This document shows positions 1-6,982 of a DNA stretch of 12,314 nucleotides, one piece after another (the stretch's first letter is position 1; each line of letters begins with the position of its first letter). The translations under genes were made by a program, and so were the position numbers. The stretch spans positions 1 through 12,314 of the forward strand of contig CAZJYI010000241.1 in NCBI GenBank assembly GCA_964550025.1, in the 5' to 3' direction. This DNA comes from CAZJYI01 sp964550025 (lineage in GTDB: Bacteria > Verrucomicrobiota > Kiritimatiellia > UBA8416 > CAYOBW01). The notes beneath the pieces were generated by a model. That model saw only the letters and a program-made list of their open reading frames with translations, was not told the origin of the DNA and made no database searches.

Positions 1-2
1 GC

Positions 3-1835
3 TCCATCGTAATCGTCGACGGCGTTGTCCTGCAGGGCAATGCCAGTTCGCTGATCGCGTTTGACGCGGACACCGGCAAGCAGCTCTGGGAAGTTCCGAA
101 AGGCTGGATCCACCACCTCTGGTACACATGGCAGGAGAACTACGTGATCGACGGCGTCGTCTGGACGTGGGGCAAGACCGTTGGCAGGGACCTGCCCCAG
201 CCGCACGGACGGCAGAAACGTGTCACGTTGCCGGAGACGTTAAACGGCTACGACCTCAAGACCGGGAAACTGAAGAAGTCGATCGACACGAAATCGGCGT
301 TCCTGGTCGGCCACCACCACCGCTGCTACCGCGGCAAAGCGACGGAGCGGTTCGTCATTGCCAGTCACCGCGGCGTTGAGATGATCGACGTGAATGACGG
401 CTCGCTGCACGTTGACCGCTGGGTACGGGCAACCTGTCACATCGGATTCATGCCTGCCAACGGTCTCCTCTACGCCCCGCCGCACCCCTGCCGGTGTTTC
501 CTCGAGGAGAAGATCAGCTATATGAATGCGTTGGCCGCTGCCTCCGCGGCGCCGGAAGCCATGCTACTCCCCGACGCACCGGAGCGCCTTGTACGCGGTC
601 CGGCTTACGGATTCGAGGGCGCGCCCGCCAAAGCCACCGACTGGCCGGCGTTCCGGCACGACGGCGCGCGTAGCGGGGCGACCTCGGCCGCCGTGGACGG
701 AACTCTCACTATTGCCTGGCAGCAAGAAACCGCACGCCTGCCCACCGCCCCTACCGCGGCGGCAGGCCTGCTATTCTTCGGCGACCAGAAGGGCAGCGGG
801 GTCACGGCTCTGAAGCAGAACACGGGCGCCATCGCCTGGCAGTTCCTCACGGGCGGCCCGGTGGACTCTCCACCGACCTACCACAAGGGCACGGTGATCT
901 TCGGGGCAAGCGACGGCCGTGTCTACTGCCTGAAGGCCGCCACCGGAGAGTTGGTGTGGCAATTCCTGGCCGCGCGCGCAACGCGGCAGATGTGTGCGCT
1001 GGGCAAATTCGAGTCAGCCAACCCGGTGCACGGCGCCGTCATCATCAAGGACGACACCGTTTACTGCACGGCCGGCCGATCGTCCTTCCTCGACGGGGGA
1101 ATTCAGCTCTACGCGCTTGACGCGGCGACCGGGAAGGTCAGGAAGCACAACACCCTCACCGGCCCCCACACCGACTTCAACACCTACACGGGAGGACGGG
1201 GGGAACTCCCGCAAGGGGCAAGGACGGACGTCATGCTGGCAGCGGACGCCGGCTTCTTCATGCTTGGGTCGGGATACAACTGGGACCTGCAACAGGCGAA
1301 AGACATCTCCCGCCCGCCGTTCATCACGCAGTCCGGCCTGTTGGACGGCAACTACTTCAAGCGCACGCACTGGAACTTCCCGGGCGGCTATGCCTCTGTC
1401 CTCACGTTCGACGACGAAAGTCTCTACTCGTTCAGGATGTTCGACAGCACCAGGGCACTGACCAGCGAAGTCTACTTCACCCCCGGCACCAAGGGCTATG
1501 CGCTTCTGAAGTACGAGCGCCGTCCCAACGGGAACCGCAAGGTGTGGGAAGCACGCCTGCCGCTGCGGGCACCCGCGACGCTCTCCACCCCGAACCGCGT
1601 CTTCCTCGGCGGCATCCCCGACGTGGTGCCCAAGGATGCCCCGTACGCCGCCTTCAGGGGGAAGCTGGGCGGGGAGCTGTATGTCGTCAGCGCCGCGGAC
1701 GGTACGGTCGAGCAAAAACTCAAGCTCCCCGGCGAACCGGTCTTCAACGGCATGGCCGCTACCCCGGGCAAACTGTTCCTGACGCTCAGAACAGGCACGG
1801 TTGTCGGGTTGACGGGGAAAGGGGCAACGCGGTGA
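3..1835 (+). CDS. PQQ-like beta-propeller repeat protein, 5'-truncated by the window
   Basis: The reading frame is open from the first bases of the window (first full codon at 3) to a TGA at 1833-1835, giving 610 residues; the true start lies upstream. At least five PQQ/quinoprotein-type blades are visible through motifs of the form l-x-A-l-D-x-x-T-G-k-x-x-W: LIAFDADTGKQLWE (about residues 17-30), GVTALKQNTGAIAWQF (266-281), RVYCLKAATGELVWQF (306-321), IQLYALDAATGKV (367-379) and ELYVVSAADGTV near the C-terminus. Between blades lies a Cys-rich block, MPANGLLYAPPHPCRC, ending near residue 165, and a second start-of-propeller signature, WPAFRHDGARSG (about 214-225). From memory, this block and signature are typical of large propeller proteins of PVC bacteria, usually exported. 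No PQQ-binding or catalytic residues can be assigned, so an enzymatic role is uncertain; a structural or binding role is possible. It converges on the minus-strand gene ending at 1994, 158 nt away, and is not obviously co-transcribed with anything here. Confidence 0.88.
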   Translation, partial: SIVIVDGVVLQGNASSLIAFDADTGKQLWEVPKGWIHHLWYTWQENYVIDGVVWTWGKTVGRDLPQPHGRQKRVTLPETLNGYDLKTGKLKKSIDTKSAFLVGHHHRCYRGKATERFVIASHRGVEMIDVNDGSLHVDRWVRATCHIGFMPANGLLYAPPHPCRCFLEEKISYMNALAAASAAPEAMLLPDAPERLVRGPAYGFEGAPAKATDWPAFRHDGARSGATSAAVDGTLTIAWQQETARLPTAPTAAAGLLFFGDQKGSGVTALKQNTGAIAWQFLTGGPVDSPPTYHKGTVIFGASDGRVYCLKAATGELVWQFLAARATRQMCALGKFESANPVHGAVIIKDDTVYCTAGRSSFLDGGIQLYALDAATGKVRKHNTLTGPHTDFNTYTGGRGELPQGARTDVMLAADAGFFMLGSGYNWDLQQAKDISRPPFITQSGLLDGNYFKRTHWNFPGGYASVLTFDDESLYSFRMFDSTRALTSEVYFTPGTKGYALLKYERRPNGNRKVWEARLPLRAPATLSTPNRVFLGGIPDVVPKDAPYAAFRGKLGGELYVVSAADGTVEQKLKLPGEPVFNGMAATPGKLFLTLRTGTVVGLTGKGATR

Positions 1836-1904
1836 GCAGGGCGAACGGGGCCTCGACGAGCGAGGGAACGTGAAGCCGGGGAATCCGGAGCGGTTTTGCA
1901 AAGA

Positions 1905-1916
1905 AGACATATGTCT
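1905..1916. repeat. Perfect 12-bp palindrome in the convergent gap
   Basis: AGACATATGTCT is identical to its reverse complement and lies in the 158-nt gap between two converging genes (1836-1993). It has no GC-rich stem and no adjoining T-run, so it is not a convincing intrinsic terminator. A partly matched pair of arms further on (GAACCGCTC at 1961-1969 with GAGCCGTTC near 1987-1995, one C-C mismatch) also lacks a T-tract. Nothing else was recognised in the gap. Confidence 0.3.
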
Positions 1917-1993
1917 CCCCGCACAGGCTACAAACGGTGTCACGGGCAATCCGGAGAGGGGAACCGCTCTCTTTCGCTCCTGTGGGGAGCCGT

Positions 1994-3091
1994 TCAGCGC
2001 GAAGGAGGGGAATGGAGAATGGGTCTGCGCATGGCCCGGATGCGGTCATACTGGTAGTGATAGCGTCCGTCCTTCTTGCCGTAGCCAATCTGGGTGGCGT
2101 AGAACAGGTAGAGCCACTTCCCGCCATCGATTGTCGTGACGAGGGCCTGGGGAACGTGACAGGCGTCAGCGTCCTTGTCCGGCGGAATGAAATCCAGTCG
2201 CTTCCACCGCACGCCATCGTCCGACACGGCTTCCCGGAGCTGGCGGGATTTCCAGCCCGATTCGCCTTTCTTAATGGGATAGCCCGGCGGATCGGAGAAA
2301 CAGTGATAGGTTTGGTTGATCCGGACGACCGCTGGATTGGGCCAGTTCTCAACAAGCGGCTTGCTGAGGTCATGCTGTATCTCGAATCCGCCTGACCGAC
2401 GGAAGGTACCCTTGTTCTCGGCATACCCCATACACACGCCCTTGCCCGGAAGCCAATAGTCGAACCAGAGGCGCCACGTGCCGTTCTCAAAATGGAGTGA
2501 CGGCCGATGAAAATCACCAATCCGGTCGGGCTCCGGTTCGGGATCGGCGGTATCTCCCTTGCGGATCAGCAGGGGTTGGGCAGTCTTCTTCCAGCGAATG
2601 CCGTCGTCCGACCTGGCTCCCATTATGCACTGCACCATGGTCGCCGGATAGCCGGCCCGCTTGCCGAAGTGCCTGGATGTCGCGCTGTACGCCATGACGT
2701 ACTTGCCGTCTACCCACACGACGGAGGGGTCGCCGACATGCCAGGCCTCGTACCAACGGTCGCTCGCATGCAGGACCGGCGCCCACTTCCCCGGATCCAT
2801 GGTCGCGTCCCAGCCTTGATCCCCGCTGAAAACCTCCCAGTTCACCAGGTCCTTCGAGCGAGCGAGGAAGATCGCGTCGCAGCCCGGGATGTCCGTGTTC
2901 GTGCGGTCCGCGGCCCAACCGAAGAACCACATACGGTAGCGGTATTCACCTCCGGTCTCGACCACGCAGGGGTTGTACATGTTGTTGAAATTCGTCAGCA
3001 GGCTCCGCGTATCCCTCTGCCAACGGTCCTCCGCGGCGGCTACCGCACACGAAAGACCGAACAGAAGGACCAGCGAAACGTGATTGACCAT
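1994..3091 (-). CDS. Exported five-bladed beta-propeller protein, GH43/GH32/GH117-like
   Basis: 365 residues. The frame is open further upstream, but the ATG at 3091-3089 is chosen because it begins a classic signal peptide (MVNHVSLVLLFGLSCAVAAA, likely cut near residue 20, AAA-ED), and upstream codons overlap the preceding gene out of frame. Five repeats of the pattern (N/D/R/V)-P-x-(v/l)-(v/h), each followed about 10-12 residues later by an aromatic-rich strand, mark five blades: NPCVV (40-44) with YRMWFFGW, DPSVV (121-125) with YVMAYSA, RPSLH (196-200) with WRLWFDYW, NPAVV (252-256) with YHCFSD, and VPQALV (313-318) with WLYLFYATQ. Two interblade motifs, SDDGIRWKK (161-169) and SDDGVRWKR (290-298), support the repeat. 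This is the fold of clan GH-F/GH-J glycosidases. D121 fits a propeller catalytic Asp, but the equivalent of the blade-1 Asp appears to be N40, so catalysis is not assured. It starts 16 nt after the esterase gene with no clear ribosome site, suggesting translational coupling in a two-gene operon. Substrate unknown. Confidence 0.82.
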   Translation of the reverse strand: MVNHVSLVLLFGLSCAVAAAEDRWQRDTRSLLTNFNNMYNPCVVETGGEYRYRMWFFGWAADRTNTDIPGCDAIFLARSKDLVNWEVFSGDQGWDATMDPGKWAPVLHASDRWYEAWHVGDPSVVWVDGKYVMAYSATSRHFGKRAGYPATMVQCIMGARSDDGIRWKKTAQPLLIRKGDTADPEPEPDRIGDFHRPSLHFENGTWRLWFDYWLPGKGVCMGYAENKGTFRRSGGFEIQHDLSKPLVENWPNPAVVRINQTYHCFSDPPGYPIKKGESGWKSRQLREAVSDDGVRWKRLDFIPPDKDADACHVPQALVTTIDGGKWLYLFYATQIGYGKKDGRYHYQYDRIRAMRRPILHSPPSR

Positions 3092-3107
3092 ATTCAACAA
3101 CCGACGG

Positions 3108-4187
3108 CTACTCGCCCAGGAGTTCGGCCATGGCCTTGCCCATGGCCAGCCCCACATCCATGTAGGTCTTGGCGTTGCCGCCGTAGTGGCTGTTGGAGGC
3201 GCCGCCGTGGCAATGGGGCTTGCTGTAGACGGTGGCGACGTTGCCCGCAAATTCCTTGTGCTTGCCGCGCTTGCCGTCGACGGCGAGCTGGGCGTCGAGG
3301 ATGAGCTTCTCGTTGCCCTTGGCATTGTCTTTGTCGGTCTGACCGAGAGTGGCACAGACGAACCTGGCGTTCGGGGCGTCAAAGTCTTTGCGCAGCTGTT
3401 TGATAAAATGGACGAGATTCTGCTCGTACCGCCCGGCATGTGCGGCATTGTAGCGGTCCTTGTCGCCCTGCCAGAAGAAGAACCCTGCGACCTCGTATCC
3501 TTTTGCGCCTGGGTAATATTTGTCGAGCTCGGCCAGAACCTGCTTCGCGTTGGCAACGTCGCCGTCGTACTGCATGCCGGCGTACCAGCCGATCTTCTTC
3601 GGCTCCGTGCCCTTTTCCCACTTGGCCGGCGAATCCTTGTAGCCCGCGTAGACAAAAGTCTTCGTTTCTCCAGACTTCTTGTCTTTCTCTTCGACCTCGT
3701 AGCGCTCGCTGCCGGGGGGGAGCAGGTCCCAGCCCAGGCTGCGGTTACCGATGCAGCTCTTGAGGATGAGTACCGGCGCGTCGACAGCGTGGCCCAAGGT
3801 GTGGCCGATGCCGTACTCGGGGCCGATTCGCCCGCCCTTGACGGTCATCCATTCGTTGTTGAAATGCCGCGGGCTTCCCGTGCCGCTTCCCATGACACGC
3901 GCGTATCGCACGTCCTTGCGCTCCGTCCAACTGCCGGCATCGTCAACCAGGAACGGATAGAGGCCCTCTTTCTTGACGGCATTCAGGAGCGAACCGGCCT
4001 TCTCTTCCGGAGCGACCCTGCCGGCCCCCACCATGTTGGATTGCCCGAGAAGGACGAACACCTTCACCGGCTTGGACATGTCCGCCGGCTTGCCGTCAGG
4101 CTTGGGTAGCGCTTCCGCGGCAAGAACGACCATGCCCTGCAATGCCACGACCGCCAGGACTGCAACCTTCTTCGCCATACTCCTCAT
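3108..4187 (-). CDS. Exported sialate O-acetylesterase-domain (SASA/CE6-like) carbohydrate esterase
   Basis: 359 residues from the ATG at 4187-4185. An upstream in-frame ATG at 4217 also exists, but AGGAG lies 8 nt before 4187 on the minus strand (4200-4196), followed by a second GGAGAG, so 4187 is preferred; the ATG at 4178 is a less likely alternative. Residues 1-24 form a signal peptide (MRSMAKKVAVLAVVALQG..VLAA). The SGNH-type block I, VFVLLGQSNMVG (43-54), contains the expected nucleophile S50. FFFWQGDKDR (236-245) matches the W-Q-G-(E/D) block of the SASA family, and SNSHYGGNAKTYMDVG (331-346) supplies the likely catalytic His (H334) near the C-terminus. About 360 residues is normal for single-domain SASA/CE6-type esterases, which remove acetyl groups from sugars or xylan. 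The name does not imply sialic acid as substrate. First gene of a two-gene minus-strand unit with the propeller protein, which suggests joint action on an acetylated glycan outside the cytoplasm. Confidence 0.88.
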   Translation of the reverse strand: MRSMAKKVAVLAVVALQGMVVLAAEALPKPDGKPADMSKPVKVFVLLGQSNMVGAGRVAPEEKAGSLLNAVKKEGLYPFLVDDAGSWTERKDVRYARVMGSGTGSPRHFNNEWMTVKGGRIGPEYGIGHTLGHAVDAPVLILKSCIGNRSLGWDLLPPGSERYEVEEKDKKSGETKTFVYAGYKDSPAKWEKGTEPKKIGWYAGMQYDGDVANAKQVLAELDKYYPGAKGYEVAGFFFWQGDKDRYNAAHAGRYEQNLVHFIKQLRKDFDAPNARFVCATLGQTDKDNAKGNEKLILDAQLAVDGKRGKHKEFAGNVATVYSKPHCHGGASNSHYGGNAKTYMDVGLAMGKAMAELLGE

Positions 4188-4694
4188 CTCTCCGTCTCCT
4201 TTCACCGTCGAGCTCACCCCAATGGTTGTTTCCCCGGCTCACGCGGCCGGGCCTCCGTCAACACAAGTACCCATCATCGGCAAATCTGCCGGATAGTTCA
4301 AGAAGCAGTTCACCCGCCGCTGCACTTCCGCGGACGGGAACCTGGTTCGTTGGTGGTTCGCATGCAGATTCCGGCTCGGCTCCTGGCTTCTGCAAGAAGA
4401 CACAATCATCCCTGCAAGTCGCACCATCGTAGTTTGTTGCTTTCTCGGGCTATAGTTGCCGGTGTTAGGCATCAGATAGAACTGCGCTTGAGTGACTGTC
4501 AGCAGGTCGACCCGAACAACAAGGTCGTCTGGCAGATCAAGGAGCACGATCGAGCGAGAGCGCATGCTGCGGCATCGATACGAGAGCACAAGAGGACAAC
4601 CAAAACAACAGCACGTCTCGCGCCACCATCATCGAGCGCTCGGACAAGAGCGGCGACAGCGCGATTCTTGGGGATGAGGCCGATCGGGCGCCGC
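4188..4694. other. 507-nt gap upstream of the esterase, no convincing gene
   Basis: This stretch separates the start of the esterase gene from the end of the XylR-like gene, both on the minus strand. It holds the esterase ribosome site (4196-4200), a weak promoter candidate (4273-4301), and a 6-bp inverted repeat TGCAGA/TCTGCA at 4363-4368 and 4389-4394. Direct GGTTCG repeats lie just before that inverted repeat. Positions about 4430-4560 are less GC-rich than the flanks. No translation in either direction resembles a protein family: the open minus-strand frame at 4589-4239 has no ribosome site or recognisable domain. No terminator with a T-run was seen after the TAG at 4695. It could be a decayed gene, but I see no positive evidence for one. 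Confidence 0.5.
4273..4301 (-). promoter_or_regulatory. Possible promoter with an embedded inverted repeat upstream of the esterase
   Basis: On the minus strand, TTGAAC (4301-4296, four of six matches to TTGACA) and GATGAT (4278-4273, four of six to TATAAT) are separated by exactly 17 bp. The spacer is almost filled by an inverted repeat, CGGCA-AATC-TGCCG (4278-4291), a position where a repressor would block RNA polymerase. This would give a leader of roughly 80 nt before the ATG at 4187. Both hexamers are weak, so this is a candidate only. Confidence 0.25.
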
Positions 4695-5834
4695 CTAGGG
4701 CGCGAGCTGGGCGCGGTAGTCGCTGGGGGACATGCCAACGTGGGTGCGGAAGGTGACGTAGAACTGGTTGGTGCTGTTGAAGCCGCTCTGGCGAGCCACC
4801 TTTGCCACCGGTTCTGTCGTCTCGGCCAGTTGCCGCTTGGCGACGTCAATGCGCTGGCGCAGGATCATCTCCATCGGCGTGCGTCCTGTCACGATGTTGA
4901 AACGGTAGACCAGCTGATGCGACGTGAGCCCCGTCAGTTCCTGCAGCTCGCGCACGCGTACGCCCTTTGCGACCTGGGTTCGCAGGTACTCCAGCGCCTT
5001 GTCCACCAGTGGGTCGCCGCGCATGGGGGGGCGGCACGACGCGCGCTCGACGACCGTGGTCGGCGGAACGTTCAGAGATCGCATCGGGCTCTGGCCCTGG
5101 ATCATCCGTGCGGCTTCGGTCCCCATGAAGGAATATGGCAGGTGAATGCTGGCCAGGTTCGGCATGACGGTGTGGCAATAGAGCGGGTCATCATCCACAC
5201 CGAGCACCGACACCTCCTCGGGTACGCGAATGCCGTGCCGGGCGCACGTTCGGATCAAGTAGGCGCCGATCTGATCTGAGTGAGCGAAGATGGCGCACGG
5301 TTTTGGCAGACGTTCCAGCCATTTGGCCGCCTTTCTTCTGTCTGCATGCACGCCAAAGGGGTGGTCAGTCGCCACGTTCGATTCAAGCCACAAGGAGTCC
5401 AGCGTCTTTTGTCGTTCTCTGATCGCACGGCAGAAGACATCGACACGTGGTGTGAGAGCGGGGCGGTTTTTATCAACAACGGCGAAGTGGTCGAACTTCT
5501 GCGCCAGCAGGTACTCGGCGGCCATTGCGCCTATGGCTTGTTCGTCGGGGAGTATGGTCGGTGTCTGTTCTCTCGCCCCTCCCTTGATGGCAACGACAAC
5601 CAGTGGGACTTGCAGACGTTCAAGGTGGTTGACCAGTTGCCCGGATGGCAATGACGCTGCGACCGCGTCCGGCTTGATATCCCGGATCTGCCGCTTCAGT
5701 TCCGGGAACGGGGCAAGGTGAGGCAGCACGTGGATGTTCCACGCATCGTGCTTCTGCAGCTGGCCGGATAGTCCCACCGCGATCTGTTGCGCGATGCGGA
5801 TGTCCGGATCGCAGATGAAGACGGCGTCTTTCAT
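4695..5834 (-). CDS. XylR-like transcriptional regulator: PBP-type sugar sensor plus AraC DNA-binding domain
   Basis: 379 residues. The ATG at 5834 is chosen because GGAGAG lies about 10 nt upstream and the family-typical sequence begins directly after it (MKDAVFICDPDIRIAQQ); the open frame upstream to 6092 looks non-coding. Residues 1-265 form a LacI/periplasmic-binding-like sensor: CAIFAHSDQIGAYLI (180-194) is the usual strand-helix of this fold, and VSVLGVDDDPLYCHTVMP (208-225) followed by ASIHLPYSFMGTEAARMI is characteristic of XylR-type proteins. Residues 275-379 are an AraC double helix-turn-helix, with the first motif around 292-312 (VRVRELQELTGLTSHQL) and the second around 343-372 ending GFNSTNQFYVTFRTHVGMSP. 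The family usually binds a monosaccharide and activates nearby sugar genes; the ligand here is unknown. It lies 130 nt downstream of another AraC regulator on the same strand and 507 nt upstream of the esterase gene, which it could control. Confidence 0.9.
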   Translation of the reverse strand: MKDAVFICDPDIRIAQQIAVGLSGQLQKHDAWNIHVLPHLAPFPELKRQIRDIKPDAVAASLPSGQLVNHLERLQVPLVVVAIKGGAREQTPTILPDEQAIGAMAAEYLLAQKFDHFAVVDKNRPALTPRVDVFCRAIRERQKTLDSLWLESNVATDHPFGVHADRRKAAKWLERLPKPCAIFAHSDQIGAYLIRTCARHGIRVPEEVSVLGVDDDPLYCHTVMPNLASIHLPYSFMGTEAARMIQGQSPMRSLNVPPTTVVERASCRPPMRGDPLVDKALEYLRTQVAKGVRVRELQELTGLTSHQLVYRFNIVTGRTPMEMILRQRIDVAKRQLAETTEPVAKVARQSGFNSTNQFYVTFRTHVGMSPSDYRAQLAP

Positions 5835-5870
5835 GGCTGATGATCTCTCCAGTCCTCGAACTCCCGTATC

Positions 5871-5897
5871 TTGCGCCCTGTCCCTCACGTGACGCAA
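5871..5897. repeat. Short inverted repeat in the leader of the XylR-like gene
   Basis: TTGCG (5871-5875) and CGCAA (5893-5897) form a spaced inverted repeat with a 17-bp interval, 37 nt upstream of the start at 5834. The interval contains the 8-bp palindrome TCACGTGA (5885-5892). The arms are short and could occur by chance; an autoregulatory operator is possible but unsupported. Confidence 0.2.
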
Positions 5898-5964
5898 TGA
5901 AGAAAACTGACCGCCACGGCCGGATGAAGCCCACTGCGCTGTGATCGTGTTTCCTCCATGAGCC

Positions 5965-6855
5965 TCAGTGTACTGCCGGCCCATGGTAGCCGGGGGGACT
6001 TCGCCTTCGGTACTCGCGCGGTGAGGTACCGACTCCCTTGCGAAACTGCCGGGCGAAGTAGTTGCTGTCATCAAAGCCGGTTTGAAAGGCAATCTCCGTG
6101 ATGTTCAGACTGGTGTAACGCAAGAGGTGTCGCGCCCGGCGCAGGCGCAAATCCAGCAGGTACTGCGTGGGGGCGCGGCTGGTCGCTTGTTTGAATGCAC
6201 GCAGCAGAGAACTCTCCGACATTCCGGCGATCTTGGTCAACTGCTCGACGGAGACCGGATCGGCGTAGTGGTCTTCCAGGTAGCCAATGGCAGCGCCGAT
6301 GCGCAGCAGGGCCCGACTCTCAGGAGTCTGCTCACCGTCATAGCAACGCGCAAGGAAACTGGTGAGCTGCATGAAGAGCGCCATGGCCGTGAAGATGTAT
6401 CCGGCCTTCCTTTCCCGGGCTTCGAGTTCCAGGTGTCCGGCCAGTACGGCGGCTTGCTCCAACTGGGCTTCGTTGAGCCGCAGACGGCTCGCGAAGCGAT
6501 GGCGTTGACGGTACTGCGGCTCCAGCGTGAACAGCACGTGGTAGCCGGGGATCGACCGCAGATCGCTCTCCGGGAAGTTGAGCCGCTTGCTGTCGAACAT
6601 CAAGTTGATGAGCGAGAGACTACGGGAATCGCGGTAGCCGTGCGCCAGCTTGCCCTGGATCACAAACACGTCTCCCCGGCTGATGGCATGCTCATCCTTC
6701 TCGGTAAAATGGACCGCCTCGCCACCGAGAATGAGCACCAACTCCGAGAAATCGTGTGTATGCAGCTCCTTGGGGCGCTGCGCCGTCTGCCGGTGCACGG
6801 CAAAAGGCAACGCGGGGTCATTGAAGAACTCCTTGATTGAAAGATGCTGTGTCAC
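5965..6855 (-). CDS. AraC-family regulator with N-terminal cupin sensor (RhaS/RhaR-like architecture)
   Basis: 296 residues. The GTG at 6855-6853 is chosen because an in-frame TAG lies 9 nt upstream and no other usual start codon occurs before the family-typical sequence EFFNDPALPFAVHR. An AAGGAG-ATG pair inside the gene (6834-6819) is out of frame. Residues 12-80 form a cupin with a metal-type motif, H32-x-H34-x3-E38 (HTHDFSELVLILGG), then GDVFVIQG and H72, as in sugar-sensing AraC proteins such as RhaS/RhaR. Residues 190-284 are the double helix-turn-helix: VEQLTKIAGMSESSLLRAF (203-221) and ITEIAFQTGFDDSNYFARQF (252-271), ending VGTSPREYRR. No membrane segment, so a cytoplasmic sensor. No Shine-Dalgarno sequence precedes the GTG. 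It is divergent from the FAD oxidase gene, and the 127-bp space between them carries a candidate AraC-type operator, so it most likely activates the oxidase and perhaps the genes beyond. Ligand unknown; rhamnose is only a guess from the architecture and the GH78-like neighbour. Confidence 0.92.
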   Translation of the reverse strand: MTQHLSIKEFFNDPALPFAVHRQTAQRPKELHTHDFSELVLILGGEAVHFTEKDEHAISRGDVFVIQGKLAHGYRDSRSLSLINLMFDSKRLNFPESDLRSIPGYHVLFTLEPQYRQRHRFASRLRLNEAQLEQAAVLAGHLELEARERKAGYIFTAMALFMQLTSFLARCYDGEQTPESRALLRIGAAIGYLEDHYADPVSVEQLTKIAGMSESSLLRAFKQATSRAPTQYLLDLRLRRARHLLRYTSLNITEIAFQTGFDDSNYFARQFRKGVGTSPREYRRRSPPGYHGPAVH

Positions 6856-6863
6856 GGGAGAGA

Positions 6864-6892
6864 TCTATAGAGTAAGTCGCGCTGTAAGGCAA
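6864..6892 (-). promoter_or_regulatory. Candidate promoter of the cupin-AraC gene
   Basis: On the minus strand TTGCCT (6892-6887, four of six matches to TTGACA) and TATAGA (6869-6864, four of six to TATAAT) are separated by 17 bp. The -10 element ends only 8 nt before the GTG start codon, so transcription would begin at or next to the start codon and give a leaderless or nearly leaderless message. This fits the absence of any ribosome site there. Confidence 0.42.
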
Positions 6893-6909
6893 TACATCAG
6901 GATACTGCC

Positions 6910-6948
6910 TGACGGATATGTGCTAGCTTTTGAAGGCAACGTGCTAGC
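6910..6948 (+). promoter_or_regulatory. Candidate AraC-type operator: two direct 18-bp half-sites at 21-bp spacing
   Basis: TGACGGATATGTGCTAGC (6910-6927) and TGAAGGCAACGTGCTAGC (6931-6948) match at 14 of 18 positions, including an identical GTGCTAGC octamer. Their starts are exactly 21 bp apart, two helical turns. Known AraC-family operators (for example araI1-araI2) are direct repeats of about 17 bp with this same period. The downstream half-site overlaps the predicted -35 region of the oxidase promoter by 5 bp, the usual place for a class II activator. The likely ligand-responsive regulator is the divergent cupin-AraC protein. Seen: the repeats and spacing. Inferred: the bound protein. Confidence 0.6.
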
Positions 6949-6972
6949 CGTCCATCGCGTACCTGCTATGAT
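6944..6972 (+). promoter_or_regulatory. Candidate activator-dependent promoter of the FAD oxidase gene
   Basis: TGCTATGAT (6964-6972) is an extended -10 element: TG, one base, then TATGAT with five of six matches to TATAAT. Seventeen bp upstream the -35 position reads CTAGCC (6944-6949), which is unlike TTGACA, as expected for a promoter that needs an activator. The -10 ends 10 nt before the ATG at 6983, so the transcript would have a leader of only a few nucleotides. Confidence 0.5.
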
Positions 6973-6982
6973 TGACGGCGTC

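Noticed and set aside
1014..1949. Long minus-strand open frame of about 311 codons opposite the PQQ-like gene
   Set aside because: Codon-shadow of a GC-rich gene; no domain, no start signal, and the plus-strand frame is clearly the coding one. The same applies to long frames opposite the genes at 6082-6840, 7487-8299 and 10007-10957.
1953..1995. Possible intrinsic terminator between the converging genes
   Set aside because: Only 5-9 bp imperfect stems without a following T-run on either strand.
3092..3655. In-frame upstream extension of the five-bladed propeller gene (188 codons)
   Set aside because: It overlaps the esterase coding sequence in another frame, is low-complexity Arg/Ser/Thr-rich, and would bury the signal peptide that begins at the ATG at 3091.
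4239..4589. Minus-strand frame of 116 codons in the large gap
   Set aside because: No ribosome site, no recognisable family and irregular composition; it overlaps the promoter candidate. A decayed gene cannot be excluded but is not supported.
6819..6834. AAGGAG followed 7 nt later by ATG on the minus strand, inside the 5' end of the cupin-AraC gene, resembling the ribosome site of the dehydrogenase gene
   Set aside because: The ATG is out of frame with the regulator and its frame gives no sensible protein. The codons upstream of it encode family-typical sequence (EFFNDPALPFAVHR), so the GTG at 6855 is kept. A one-base sequencing loss in the C-run was considered but is not needed.
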